Source: an uncultured Phascolarctobacterium sp.
GTDB lineage: Bacteria > Bacillota > Negativicutes > Acidaminococcales > Acidaminococcaceae
Direction of reading: 5' to 3'
DNA: 50,587 nucleotides
Assembly: GCA_947629685.1 (NCBI GenBank)
Contig: CANREP010000013.1
Coordinates: 1-50,587, forward strand
The notes under the pieces were generated by a model. That model was not told where the DNA came from, searched no databases, and was given only the letters and a program-made list of their open reading frames with translations. Positions 33,439 to 42,605 of the stretch are shown in pieces. Each line of letters starts with the position of its first letter. Positions within the stretch are counted from its first letter, which is position 1. Position numbers and translations under genes: made by a program.

Positions 33439-34436
33439 TCCTTGTCCCTCCCTAAATTAGTCATCGCCAGCACATTGGCTCCAAAAGCCCGTACCGATAC
33501 AAATGCTCCCAGCAGAAACGGCAGATATTCCGCCGTAAACCGCCACAGGACGGCCATGATGCCGTCCAGCCCATTAGGAAGGATATTGGAAAACAGTACG
33601 ACAAATCCGGCTTCGGCAATCCCGCTGCCGCCGGGCGTAGGCGAAAAATAGAGTACCAGATTAAGCAGTACCATCCTGCCCATAACCTGGAGTAAGTCAA
33701 AATCAATGTTCAATCCCGTAAAGAAAGCAGGCACGGTCGCATAAATACAAAGCAGGCTGACGCCTGATTCCAAAAACGCCTTCAATACTCTAAAAGGATG
33801 CTGCCCCATGACCACGAAGGCGTGCTTGAACTCCTTGTACCAGATAAAACAGTTACGCCTGGTATCATAGGAAAACTTGGCCGTGCAGATATACAGCCAC
33901 TGCTCCGGGTATTTGGTCCGCATAAGGAAAAAAGCAATCACCGGCAGCGAAGTAAACAACACCGAAACCGTCGTGATTACCGACGGCGGCATCCATCTGC
34001 TGATATCGCTGTCACTTTGCAGCACCACCGGCACCAGCAAGATCAAAAAGAAAATGGACATGATAGTACGCACCAGCACGACTACTGTCGCCTTTGCCAC
34101 CGGCACTCCGGCTTTCTTCATAAACATGATCTGCGCTATTGCGCCGCCGCTGGCTCCCGGCGTCACCAAGGCCAGGAAATAATTGCTCAGCACCACGTTG
34201 GCAACCTGCCGCACCGGCAGCTTTTCATCGGTAACATCCGCCAGAGTCATCAGCCGCAGCCCGTCAAAAGTAAGCCCTAAAGCCAGGCAGCCCAGAGCCA
34301 GCAATACGCACTGCAGATCGAACATGGTCAAATATTCCAGCGCCCGTATATCAAATGTAAAATAGATTACCGCAGCAGAAATAAGCAACACAAAAGCAAA
34401 CAATGCTGCTAAGCGGACCAATAGTTTTTTTGTCAT
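33435..34436 (-). CDS. Lysylphosphatidylglycerol synthase TM-region / UPF0104 membrane protein
   Basis: A 333-residue polytopic protein of the AglD/MprF-N family with about eight helices; family segments are NYFLALVTPGASGGAIAQ and LYFSPTPGGSGIAEAGF. These are implicated in flipping or transferring lipid-linked groups; no aminoacyl-transfer domain is fused here. In this operon, beside a GT and a deacetylase, a lipid-linked sugar flippase role is plausible but unproven. It abuts the deacetylase gene with a TAAATG junction and overlaps the epimerase start. Confidence 0.82.
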   Translation of the reverse strand: MTKKLLVRLAALFAFVLLISAAVIYFTFDIRALEYLTMFDLQCVLLALGCLALGLTFDGLRLMTLADVTDEKLPVRQVANVVLSNYFLALVTPGASGGAIAQIMFMKKAGVPVAKATVVVLVRTIMSIFFLILLVPVVLQSDSDISRWMPPSVITTVSVLFTSLPVIAFFLMRTKYPEQWLYICTAKFSYDTRRNCFIWYKEFKHAFVVMGQHPFRVLKAFLESGVSLLCIYATVPAFFTGLNIDFDLLQVMGRMVLLNLVLYFSPTPGGSGIAEAGFVVLFSNILPNGLDGIMAVLWRFTAEYLPFLLGAFVSVRAFGANVLAMTNLGRDKE

Positions 34437-35288
34437 TTATTTCAAACCACCAAAATTTATCAGAGAGACAGCATTCCGCTCTAATAAACGTTTATTTTCT
34501 ACTGAAAGGAAAGCCTGCAGCTCGTCCTCCCAGTGATAATTCCAAGTAAATTGCCGCGCCAATAGCTGGCTTTCGAGTCCCGGATGGGTCATAATCTCAC
34601 TCGTCCCGTCGGGCAAGCTCCTGATGATATTGCCCACCAGCGTTTCATTAAGATTGCCGCCGGCCAGCATCCCAAAAAAATGCTCAGGATAGTGCAGCCC
34701 CGCAGCTTTAGCCTTGCGCATAGCCATAGAAGCACAAAAAGAAAGTCCTGCGCGCCCCAGCTTCCTGCCGGCGCCCGCTGCAAATCCTCCGTCAAAACAA
34801 TAGCTTTCATGAGGATTTCTTATTTTGCCAATTTTATACTTACAACATAATTTTACCACTAAACTACTGATTATGGGTAGTACATGTGTGTGCTGATGAC
34901 TGTCAAGATGCGTTATTTTTATCCCGGTAGCCAGCCCGCGTTCTATCTGGGCGCACAGTTCGGTTTCCAGTTCGCTCATACTGACGCCGCCGCGATAAAA
35001 CCGGGCGGCAAAAGCCACGTAATCCGGCAGGAAAAGTCCCTGCTCATCCAACAGGCTGCGCACCTTTGCAGGCGCAGCTGCCGGAGGCACGCCGCCTACC
35101 AGCGTCAGGTGGATGCCCACTCCAAGGCCGGGATGTGCCAGCGCCAAGTCTGCCGCTTCCTCAAAAGCAGGCGCGCTGCACATCAGCGAGGTGCTGGTAA
35201 TAAAACCTTCCTGATAACCTCTGATAATCCCCTGATTGATCTGTGTATGTAAACCAAAATCGTCCGCATTGACGATAAGCTGCTTCAC
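34437..35288 (-). CDS. YdjC/ChbG/HpnK-type carbohydrate deacetylase
   Basis: A 283-residue YdjC-family deacetylase: N-terminal MKQLIVNADDFGL with the catalytic and metal Asp pair, GIHLTLVGG, and THLDSHQHTHV with zinc His residues. Relatives deacetylate N-acetylated sugars (ChbG on chitobiose, HpnK in hopanoid synthesis). GTG at 35288 is chosen because GGTGG precedes it and it gives the family N-terminus exactly; other GTGs upstream overlap rnhC. It may deacetylate the sugar made by the neighbouring enzymes. Confidence 0.85.
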   Translation of the reverse strand: MKQLIVNADDFGLHTQINQGIIRGYQEGFITSTSLMCSAPAFEEAADLALAHPGLGVGIHLTLVGGVPPAAAPAKVRSLLDEQGLFLPDYVAFAARFYRGGVSMSELETELCAQIERGLATGIKITHLDSHQHTHVLPIISSLVVKLCCKYKIGKIRNPHESYCFDGGFAAGAGRKLGRAGLSFCASMAMRKAKAAGLHYPEHFFGMLAGGNLNETLVGNIIRSLPDGTSEIMTHPGLESQLLARQFTWNYHWEDELQAFLSVENKRLLERNAVSLINFGGLK

Positions 35289-35304
35289 TTGCTTCACCAC
35301 CAGA

Positions 35305-36219
35305 CTATTTATCTTCACTCAGCTTAGCATAATTAGCAAAGTGCAGTTTGACATAAGCGCGTAGCGCCGCTCTGCCCTGCTGACGCAGAAGCTGCCGCGC
35401 CGCCTGTGTCGCCGCTTCGCCGCCTCCTTTGGGCAGCTCGAAACCGGCCTGCTCCGACAAAGCCTCCATTCTGCGCAAAAACTGCGCCCGCGCCAGGATA
35501 GAAGCAGCGGCAACGGCGATATCGCTTTCGGCCCGCGGCTGCTGCCTGCACTCAACGCCGGGAAACTTTACCGCCAACGACCTTACCACAGCGTCGGAAA
35601 CAGTAAATTGGTCAATCAACGCTCCGCTGCAGCCAGGCTGCTGCTCCAGCACTTTAGATAAAGCCGCAAGATGCCCGTAGCCCAGCAGCTGGTTAAGGTT
35701 GCCGCCCTCTTGCCGCACCTGTTCGTACCGCAAGTTGTAGACTTCCGGTTTCAGCTCCAGTACGCTGTAACTCAGAGCTATTTGCTTGATTTCTGCCTCC
35801 AGCTCCAATATCTTCTTATCTGTCAGCTGCTTGCAGTCTTTCACTCCTGCTTCACGCAGCTTTACAGCCGCTGTATCATCGACAGCCACGGCAGCCACGA
35901 CCAAAGGGCCAAAAAAATCTCCTTTACCCGATTCATCGCTGCCTGCCCAAAGACCTGCAAACTGCTTTTGCTGCCGGCTATTTGCCGGCGCAGCATCGCC
36001 GTTTACCGCACTTTTCAGAGCCGCTGCCAGACTGCCGGAACTGCCGCCCCACACCAGCTTTCTGCCTTTCTTGCCGTTGTAGACGCTCAGCGTGACCTTC
36101 TCGTCATTTTGAAGTACGGTAAACTGATGTCCGAAATTGATATCCTTTTCGGCGCTTATGGCTGCCACAGCGCTCAGCTTGCCGCGCACCGCCGCCAGAT
36201 ACTGTGCAAAATCATCCAT
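35305..36219 (-). CDS. rnhC: Ribonuclease HIII
   Basis: A 304-residue type 2 RNase H of the HIII subfamily, which removes RNA-DNA hybrids. It has the N-terminal TBP-like substrate-binding domain (about 1-80) and a catalytic domain with the start GSDESGKGDFFGPLVVAA, then LIDQF and AESDIAVAAASILAR; Asp-Glu-Asp-type metal residues are intact. GGAGG precedes ATG 36219, which lies within the 3' end of larC. It is a housekeeping gene inside an envelope operon. Confidence 0.93.
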   Translation of the reverse strand: MDDFAQYLAAVRGKLSAVAAISAEKDINFGHQFTVLQNDEKVTLSVYNGKKGRKLVWGGSSGSLAAALKSAVNGDAAPANSRQQKQFAGLWAGSDESGKGDFFGPLVVAAVAVDDTAAVKLREAGVKDCKQLTDKKILELEAEIKQIALSYSVLELKPEVYNLRYEQVRQEGGNLNQLLGYGHLAALSKVLEQQPGCSGALIDQFTVSDAVVRSLAVKFPGVECRQQPRAESDIAVAAASILARAQFLRRMEALSEQAGFELPKGGGEAATQAARQLLRQQGRAALRAYVKLHFANYAKLSEDK

Positions 36220-37501
36220 GCAGCATTTCCTCCGCTGCCTGAAACGCCGCTGTGTACACATCTTTCAAAGGCGTATGCTGCTCAGCCGCCAGCTTTCTGC
36301 AGTCCTCATATTCCGGCGCTAAACAGGTTATAGCGCCGCCATCGACGCCATACTTGACGCGCACCGTTCCATATGCAGTAGCTGCCTGCACAAAACCGCG
36401 CTCCAATACGCTGCGCCGCACATCATGATAGCGCACGCCCAAGGTGCCGGTTTCTGCAAAGACAATCCGCAGCAGCTCATGCAGCCTGGATTTTTCGCAC
36501 AGGAACACCAGCTTGCTGGCCGGGCGACCCTTTTTCATCATAATCGGCTCCGTCCAGGCATCCAGTGCGCCTTCCGCAAGCAGGCGCTGCACCGTATAAG
36601 CTAAGAGCTCGCCGCTGACGTCATCCAGATTGCAGGCAGCTTCTGTCACGGTCTCAGCCTGCTGCCGCACCGTGCCCACATACATGCGCAGCACATTGGG
36701 TATTGCTACATCCCGCGTACCGGCTCCATAGGCAATATAAGTCCCGGCAAAACCTGACGGCAAGCCGTCGCTGTATTCAGCCAGCACTTTCAGCAGCGCC
36801 GCTCCTGTCGGTGTTGTCATTTCCTTAGCCACGCTGCCTTTGCACTGCGGCATCTGCTGCAAGAGTTCAGCTGTCGCCGGCGCCGGTACAGGCATCAGGC
36901 CGTGAGCGCACTGCACAAAACCGTAGCCAGTTGTAACCTGGCCTACGTAAATTTTTTCTATACCAAGATACTCCAAGCCTAAAAGGCAGCCGACAATATC
37001 TATAATGGTGTCGATAGCCCCTACTTCGTGGAAATGCACTTCCTCGATAGGCTTGCCGTGTACTTTCGCCTCAGCTGCGGCAATAACACGAAAAACCTTT
37101 GCTGCCTTATTTTTTACCGCATCAGAAAGCCCGGAAGCGTCAAGAATTTCCATAATATCATGCAGATTGCGGTGCACATGCGTATGAGCAGGCGCTTCTT
37201 CATCATGCTGATGAACATGGCCGTGTTCATGATTATGTCCGTGATGCTCATGAACATGTCCATGTTCATGCATATGTTCGTGTTCATGGACATGTTCCTG
37301 TTCTTCGGGCAGCAGGACATTAAAATACGTAGAATCTATACCAAGCTTATTTACTTTTTTATATATCAGCTCATAAGCGCCCAGCTGCAGCTTCTGCAGC
37401 TCATTGCGCAGAGCTTCCAGAGGATAACCTGCATCCAGCAGCGCGCCTAACAGCATATTGCCGCTGATACCTGCAAAAGTATCAAGATAGACAGCTTTCA
37501 T
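36212..37501 (-). CDS. larC: Nickel-pincer cofactor metal chelatase LarC
   Basis: A 429-residue CTP-dependent enzyme that inserts nickel into the pincer nucleotide cofactor of LarA-type racemases. It starts LDTFAGISGNMLLGALLDAG and has EVHFHEVGAIDTIIDIVG and MTTPTGAALL. Residues 70-114 hold 20 histidines, a nickel-binding stretch longer than needed for catalysis. In Lactobacillus plantarum larC is split by a programmed frameshift; here it is one frame. GAGGTG precedes the ATG. larA and larE are not in this window. Confidence 0.92.
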   Translation of the reverse strand: MKAVYLDTFAGISGNMLLGALLDAGYPLEALRNELQKLQLGAYELIYKKVNKLGIDSTYFNVLLPEEQEHVHEHEHMHEHGHVHEHHGHNHEHGHVHQHDEEAPAHTHVHRNLHDIMEILDASGLSDAVKNKAAKVFRVIAAAEAKVHGKPIEEVHFHEVGAIDTIIDIVGCLLGLEYLGIEKIYVGQVTTGYGFVQCAHGLMPVPAPATAELLQQMPQCKGSVAKEMTTPTGAALLKVLAEYSDGLPSGFAGTYIAYGAGTRDVAIPNVLRMYVGTVRQQAETVTEAACNLDDVSGELLAYTVQRLLAEGALDAWTEPIMMKKGRPASKLVFLCEKSRLHELLRIVFAETGTLGVRYHDVRRSVLERGFVQAATAYGTVRVKYGVDGGAITCLAPEYEDCRKLAAEQHTPLKDVYTAAFQAAEEMLHG

Positions 37502-37505
37502 TTTT

Positions 37506-38264
37506 TCACCTCATATGATTGATAATGCTGGCCAGCCTGCCTGCGCCAAAACCGTTATCGATATTTACTACGGCTACGCCTGCGCTGCAGCTGTTCAGCA
37601 TCCCTAACAGGGCCGACAGCCCGCCGAAATTTGCGCCGTAGCCGACGCTGGTCGGTACGGCAATAACAGGTTTATCTACCAGGCCGCCTACGACGCTGGC
37701 GAGCGCTCCTTCCATACCGGCTATGACAATCAGCACATTAGCCGCGCGGATAATGTCCAACTGAGCAAAAAGGCGATGGATACCGGCTACCCCTACATCA
37801 TAAATCCTGGTAACATTATTGCCCATGATTTCAGCGGTAACAGCCGCTTCCTCCGCTACAGGAATATCACTGGTACCCGCCGTTATGACCGCCACAGTCC
37901 GTTTGGCATCTTTCGTCAGCGGGCTGCGCTCCAGCGCCACGATCTGCGCCTGCCGATAATAATGCACGTCAGAAACCTTTTCTCTGATAGCTGTATAAAC
38001 TTTTTCGTCTGCCCGTGTCGCCAGTACATTTTCGCTGCATTGGCTGAGCCGGCACATAATTTCGGCACACTGCTCCGGCGTCTTGCCCGCGCAGTAAATA
38101 ACCTCGGGAAACCCCTGCCGGTCATGACGGGCCGTATCGATACGGGCAAAGCCTAAATCGACGTACTGCAGCTGTTTTAACTGCTGCAGCAGCTGTGCCT
38201 CACCTATTTGCCCATCTTTATATTGCTGTACTGTTGCCAGGATTTTTTCATCCATTGCTGTCAT
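37506..38264 (-). CDS. larB: Nickel-pincer cofactor biosynthesis carboxylase LarB
   Basis: A 252-residue LarB, which carboxylates and hydrolyses nicotinic acid adenine dinucleotide as the first step of pincer cofactor synthesis. The C-terminal half is AIR-carboxylase-like (VITAGTSDIPVAEEAAVTAEIMG, IAGMEGALASVVGGLVDKPVIAVPTSVGYGA). ATG 38264 has AGGAG at 8 bases and lies within 15 bases of the pump stop, so it is co-translated. larC follows by 4 bases. Confidence 0.92.
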   Translation of the reverse strand: MTAMDEKILATVQQYKDGQIGEAQLLQQLKQLQYVDLGFARIDTARHDRQGFPEVIYCAGKTPEQCAEIMCRLSQCSENVLATRADEKVYTAIREKVSDVHYYRQAQIVALERSPLTKDAKRTVAVITAGTSDIPVAEEAAVTAEIMGNNVTRIYDVGVAGIHRLFAQLDIIRAANVLIVIAGMEGALASVVGGLVDKPVIAVPTSVGYGANFGGLSALLGMLNSCSAGVAVVNIDNGFGAGRLASIINHMR

Positions 38265-38277
38265 AATCGCTACTCCT

Positions 38278-41200
38278 TTACCGTTTTGCAGCCGCACGTT
38301 TTTCTTTCCACTCTTCAAACATCAGATAAATGATAGGCACTACCAACAGCGTCAGGATTGTAGAAGTAATCAAACCGCCTACCAGTACCACGCCCATGGA
38401 CTGACGCAGCTCAGCACCGGCGCCGATACCGAGGGCGATAGGCAGCATACCCAAAATAGTGGAAAAAGTCGTCATAAAGATAGGACGCAGACGCAGGGAA
38501 CATGCTTCCAAAACAGCTGTCCGCAAATCATAGCCTTTGCTGCGCTGCTGATTAGCATAGTCGATCAGCAGGATGGCGTTCTTCGTTACCAGGCCCAGCA
38601 GCATGGTAAAACCTATAAGGCTCATCATGTTGGCCGTCTGTCCCGCTACCAAAAGGCCCAGGACAGCGCCTATAACGGCGAAAGGCAGCGAAAACATGAT
38701 GATAAACGGCTGGGTAAAGCTTTCAAACTGCGCCGCCAGTACCATATATACAACGACGATAGCCAGAATAACGGCCTTGGCAATCTCATTGAAAGAACGG
38801 GCCATAGTGTCTGCCTGGCCAATCATCTTATAGCTGTAGCCGTCCTGCATATTCATCGAAGGAATAAGTTCTTTCTGAATCTTACCGATCAGGTCGCCTG
38901 GAGAAATGCCGACTGTATTGGCATAAACCACGATCTGCCGCTGCTTATCTTCTCTTTCAATACGCGTAGGGCCGGAGCCCAGCCTTACATCGGCCACGTC
39001 GCCCAAGCGCACAAACTCCCCGTTTTCTGCAGATACACGCAGGTTTTTGACATCGTTGATGTCGATACGCTTTTTCTGCGGCATCTGGATAATGATGTCA
39101 TAATCGTTATCACCGATGGTATAGCTGTTGCCGGTGCTTTTGCCCATGAAGGCCATCTCCACCACTTCGCCGACAGCGGTTGAATCAAGCCCCAGCGAGC
39201 TGGCCCGCGCCTGATCCAGTTTCACGATGATTTCCGGCTCTTCGTCGGAATCGGAAATATCCACATCCGTAGCGCCCGGCACCTGGCCGACCAGATCAGC
39301 CAGCTGCAGCGCGTACTGTTTGAGCTGCGCCATATCGCTGCCGCGCAGGCCTACCTGTACAGGGCGGCTGTCGCCGCGTCCGCCGCCTTGATTGGAGACG
39401 ACGGTTACGTTCAGCCCTTCGACGTTTCTGAATTCGCCGCGCAGTTCGTCCATGATTTCCTGCATACTGCGCTCACGTTCATTAGATGGCGTCAATCTGA
39501 TATCTATGGAACCCTGATTGACAGGATTACGTCCGTTACCGATGTTCAGAGCGGCAATGCGCACCTCCGGCATCGAAGAAATTCGCTCCTGCAGGGGTGT
39601 AGCCAGCGCTACCGTCTTTTCCATACTCGTGCCGATAGGCGCCTTAAAATTAACGCTGAACTCGCCGGAATCATAGGTAGGCTGGTATTCCGTGCCTACG
39701 AAAGGCAGCAGCATGATATTCAACAGCAGGGAAGCAACACCGATGGCCACGACTTTTTTCGGATGCTGCAGCGCCGCTTCCATGATTTCATTATAAACCT
39801 GTCTGATAAACTGGAAACCGTTTTCAAATTTATCTAAACAAAGCTGGAGATATTTATTTCTCGGCTTACTTTTTTCCTTAGTCTCATCCTTAATCCAATA
39901 GGCCGACACCATCGGCGTCAACGAAAAAGCGACTAAGGTCGAAAAGCCTACCGCAAAGGCTACCGTCAGGCCGAACTGTTTGAAATACTGACCGATGATT
40001 TCTCCCATGCTGCCGATAGGTACGAAAACGGCCATCAGCGTCAGGGAAACGGCTAAAATAGCCAGCGTCAGCTCTTCAGTAGCTTCTTTGGCAGCCTTGA
40101 ACGGCGTCTTGCCCATCTCGATATGCCGGAAGATATTCTCGATAACTACGATGGCGTCGTCGATAAGGATACCGACCGCCAAACTGAGCGCCATCAGCGA
40201 CATATTGTTCAAAGTAAAGTCCATCACGCGCATCAAAAAGAATGTGGCGATAACAGACGTCGGTATACACAGGCCGCCGATAATGGTAGCCCTGAAATTA
40301 CGCAGGAACAGATAGGTAATCAGCAGCGCCAGAAAACCGCCGAAAATAATCGTGTTCCACACGTCGCCGATATTTTCCCTGATGTACTGGGACTGGTCAC
40401 GGACAACCTCTACCTTGATGTCGGGCGGCAGCATCCGCTGCTTGATGATTTCCATCTTGGCGTTGAGCCCGTCGGTAACGTCAACCGTATTGGTCTTGGA
40501 CTGCTTGCGCACGCTGGCCATGACGCAGGGCACGCCGTTGGCGCTGGCAAAAGTGTCTTCATCCTCCCAATCGTCCACGACATCGACTACGTCGCCGATA
40601 TAGACGGGTCGGTTATTGACGTTAGTGATAGCTACGTTTTTGATATCGTCAATATTCTTATACTTGCCGACAGTACGGACAGTAATTTCCATATCCTTGT
40701 TTTTGGCCTTACCGCCGGGAGTATTGTAGTTTTCATCATTTACTTTGTCTAAGATGTTCTGAAAGGAAATATTGTATTCCGCCAGTTTTTCCGGCCTTAC
40801 CACCAGCCTGATAGCACGGGTGCTGGCGCCCAGTACCGTTACCTCGGAAACGCCCTCGACCATCTGCAGTTCGTCCTTGATGGAGTCTTCGATCAGACGG
40901 CGGATCTCGCCGCGGCTGCGCACTTCTGACGAAAAAGTATAGGCCACGATCGGGCGCGAACTTAAATCGACGGTCTGCACTGTCGGCTCGTCGATATCGT
41001 CCGGCAGACGTTTGCGCACGCTGGCTACTTTTTCACGCACCTCGCTGGCCATGGCCTGCGGGTCTACGCCCATATTGAATTCCAGCACCGTCTCGCTGTA
41101 GCCTTCCAGCACCGTAGACGAAATAGTCTTGATACCGGCAACCTGGCTGACGCGGTCTTCGATAGGCTTGGTAATCAGCGTTTCCATTTCCTCCGGCGAA

Positions 41201-41355
41201 GCGCCGTCGTAGGTGATGCGCACGCTGACGATAGGCATATCCACGTCAGGGTTCAAATCAACGCCGATTTCCGGGTAACTGCGGATACCGAATACGACCA
41301 GCAGCAGCACGAGCATCGTAGTAAATACCGGCCGGCGGATAAATGTTGCAATCAT
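38278..41355 (-). CDS. RND multidrug efflux pump (AcrB/HAE1 family)
   Basis: A 1025-residue inner-membrane RND pump with twelve helices and two large periplasmic loops. Proton relay residues are present: the Asp pair in LIDDAIVVIEN (TM4) and Lys in TKNAILLIDYA (TM10). It starts MIATFIRRPVFTTMLVLLLVVFGI, as AcrB homologues do. It expels drugs or lipids through an outer-membrane channel, with the adaptor encoded immediately upstream; no TolC-like gene is in the window. It opens within 2 bases of the adaptor stop. Confidence 0.95.
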   Translation of the reverse strand: MIATFIRRPVFTTMLVLLLVVFGIRSYPEIGVDLNPDVDMPIVSVRITYDGASPEEMETLITKPIEDRVSQVAGIKTISSTVLEGYSETVLEFNMGVDPQAMASEVREKVASVRKRLPDDIDEPTVQTVDLSSRPIVAYTFSSEVRSRGEIRRLIEDSIKDELQMVEGVSEVTVLGASTRAIRLVVRPEKLAEYNISFQNILDKVNDENYNTPGGKAKNKDMEITVRTVGKYKNIDDIKNVAITNVNNRPVYIGDVVDVVDDWEDEDTFASANGVPCVMASVRKQSKTNTVDVTDGLNAKMEIIKQRMLPPDIKVEVVRDQSQYIRENIGDVWNTIIFGGFLALLITYLFLRNFRATIIGGLCIPTSVIATFFLMRVMDFTLNNMSLMALSLAVGILIDDAIVVIENIFRHIEMGKTPFKAAKEATEELTLAILAVSLTLMAVFVPIGSMGEIIGQYFKQFGLTVAFAVGFSTLVAFSLTPMVSAYWIKDETKEKSKPRNKYLQLCLDKFENGFQFIRQVYNEIMEAALQHPKKVVAIGVASLLLNIMLLPFVGTEYQPTYDSGEFSVNFKAPIGTSMEKTVALATPLQERISSMPEVRIAALNIGNGRNPVNQGSIDIRLTPSNERERSMQEIMDELRGEFRNVEGLNVTVVSNQGGGRGDSRPVQVGLRGSDMAQLKQYALQLADLVGQVPGATDVDISDSDEEPEIIVKLDQARASSLGLDSTAVGEVVEMAFMGKSTGNSYTIGDNDYDIIIQMPQKKRIDINDVKNLRVSAENGEFVRLGDVADVRLGSGPTRIEREDKQRQIVVYANTVGISPGDLIGKIQKELIPSMNMQDGYSYKMIGQADTMARSFNEIAKAVILAIVVVYMVLAAQFESFTQPFIIMFSLPFAVIGAVLGLLVAGQTANMMSLIGFTMLLGLVTKNAILLIDYANQQRSKGYDLRTAVLEACSLRLRPIFMTTFSTILGMLPIALGIGAGAELRQSMGVVLVGGLITSTILTLLVVPIIYLMFEEWKEKRAAAKR

Positions 41356-41357
41356 CT

Positions 41358-42476
41358 TTATTTACCTGCCTTACTGAGATCTACCTTATTGCCTTCGCGC
41401 AGCTTGTTCTGACCGCCGGTAACGATGATTTCGTCTCCCTTCAGTCCGTCCAGTACCTCGGCGATCTTGTCATCCGTATACCCGATACTTAAAACCCGGC
41501 GTGTTACGATGCCCTCCTCATCCGCCACGAAGACCGTCTTCTGGTCATCGCGCATGACGATGGCATAGACAGGTATGGTCAGCACATCGTCGCGCCGCTG
41601 GGCAGTCAGATGTACGGTAGCAAAAACGCCTGCCAACAGCCCCTCGGGATTATCGACGCTGACCTCGGTTTCAAAGGTATGGGCAGGCAGATCCGCTACC
41701 GGGGAAATGCGCGTCACCCTGCCCGTCAGACTGCGGTTGCCAAAAGAAGTCAACAGGATGTCCGCTTCGTTGCCCACAGCCACCCCGTCTATCTGTCCTT
41801 CCGGGATATTGATAACTGATTTCAGCGTGCTGATATCAGCAACGGCAAACAGCGGCGTACCGGCCTTGGCATAATAGCCTTCCTGATAATAACGCTTGTA
41901 GACGATGCCGTCGGCAGGCGCAACTACCGCCGTACCGGCAGCCTTGGATTCCATCCCCTGCAGATTGCCGCGGGCATTTTTCAGTTTGGCCCTGGCATTG
42001 TCACGGGCAAAACGGTAATCATCCACTGCCTGCAGCGGCACGGCTCCCCTCTCGTACAGTTTTTCATACCGCAGCAAATCTTTCTCTGCTTTACGCAAAT
42101 CAGTTTCTGCATCCATATAGCTGCCGCGCGCCGCCAGCACATCGGCAGCAGTATCCGTCTGTTCCAGCAGGGCAAGGACCTGCCCCTTGACTACGCGGTC
42201 GCCCTCTTTGACATAGACCTTTTCCACACGCCCGTCCACTTTAGCCGCAATCTCTGCCTGCCATTCAGGGTCAAGACTGCCCGAAAATTCCAGCTGCGGT
42301 ACGATGGACGTCCGCTCTGGCCTGCCCAAGCTTACGGCAATAGCCTGCGAGCGCGACAATCTTGCCGCACGTTCCTTTTCATTTTGGATATTATTATAAA
42401 TTCTGAACGCCACAATCAGCATAACAGCTACAAGAATGCCAACCAGGATTCTGACTTTACGGTTCTTTAAATCCAT
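41358..42476 (-). CDS. RND efflux periplasmic adaptor (membrane fusion protein)
   Basis: A 372-residue HlyD/AcrA-type adaptor: an N-terminal membrane anchor (about 8-25), biotinyl-lipoyl half-motifs (AEIAAKVDGRVEKVYVKEGDRVVKGQVLALLE and AVVAPADGIVYKRYYQEGYYAKAGTPLFAVA, each cited in part), a short coiled-coil hairpin, and beta-barrel and membrane-proximal domains. Not a lipoprotein. ATG 42476 has GAGGTG. It is the first gene of the long operon, from the promoter at 42528-42557. Confidence 0.92.
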   Translation of the reverse strand: MDLKNRKVRILVGILVAVMLIVAFRIYNNIQNEKERAARLSRSQAIAVSLGRPERTSIVPQLEFSGSLDPEWQAEIAAKVDGRVEKVYVKEGDRVVKGQVLALLEQTDTAADVLAARGSYMDAETDLRKAEKDLLRYEKLYERGAVPLQAVDDYRFARDNARAKLKNARGNLQGMESKAAGTAVVAPADGIVYKRYYQEGYYAKAGTPLFAVADISTLKSVINIPEGQIDGVAVGNEADILLTSFGNRSLTGRVTRISPVADLPAHTFETEVSVDNPEGLLAGVFATVHLTAQRRDDVLTIPVYAIVMRDDQKTVFVADEEGIVTRRVLSIGYTDDKIAEVLDGLKGDEIIVTGGQNKLREGNKVDLSKAGK

Positions 42477-42527
42477 TTTCTCACACCTCAAACCAAGACT
42501 GTCCTGTTTTTATTTACAGATAATATA

Positions 42528-42557
42528 ATTATACAACTTTACGTGATATCTGCGCAA
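42528..42557 (-). promoter_or_regulatory. Promoter of the efflux/lar/envelope operon
   Basis: On the minus strand TTGCGC (42557-42552), 18-base spacer, TATAAT (42533-42528). The start near 42521 gives a leader of about 45 bases. Confidence 0.55.
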
Positions 42558-42563
42558 GAAGCC

Positions 42564-42585
42564 AAAACAGGCCTGTCCGGCAGGC
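42564..42585 (-). terminator. Weak terminator after pilO
   Basis: On the minus strand GCCTG-CCGGA-CAGGC followed by CTGTTTT. Short stem and T tract, so termination may be incomplete. Confidence 0.4.
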
Positions 42586-42605
42586 TAAGTATTAAATCGC
42601 CTGTA

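Noticed and set aside
36900-37320. CAT/ATG-rich repeats that could pass for a tandem repeat array
   Set aside because: They simply encode the His-rich stretch of LarC; no regular unit or spacers.
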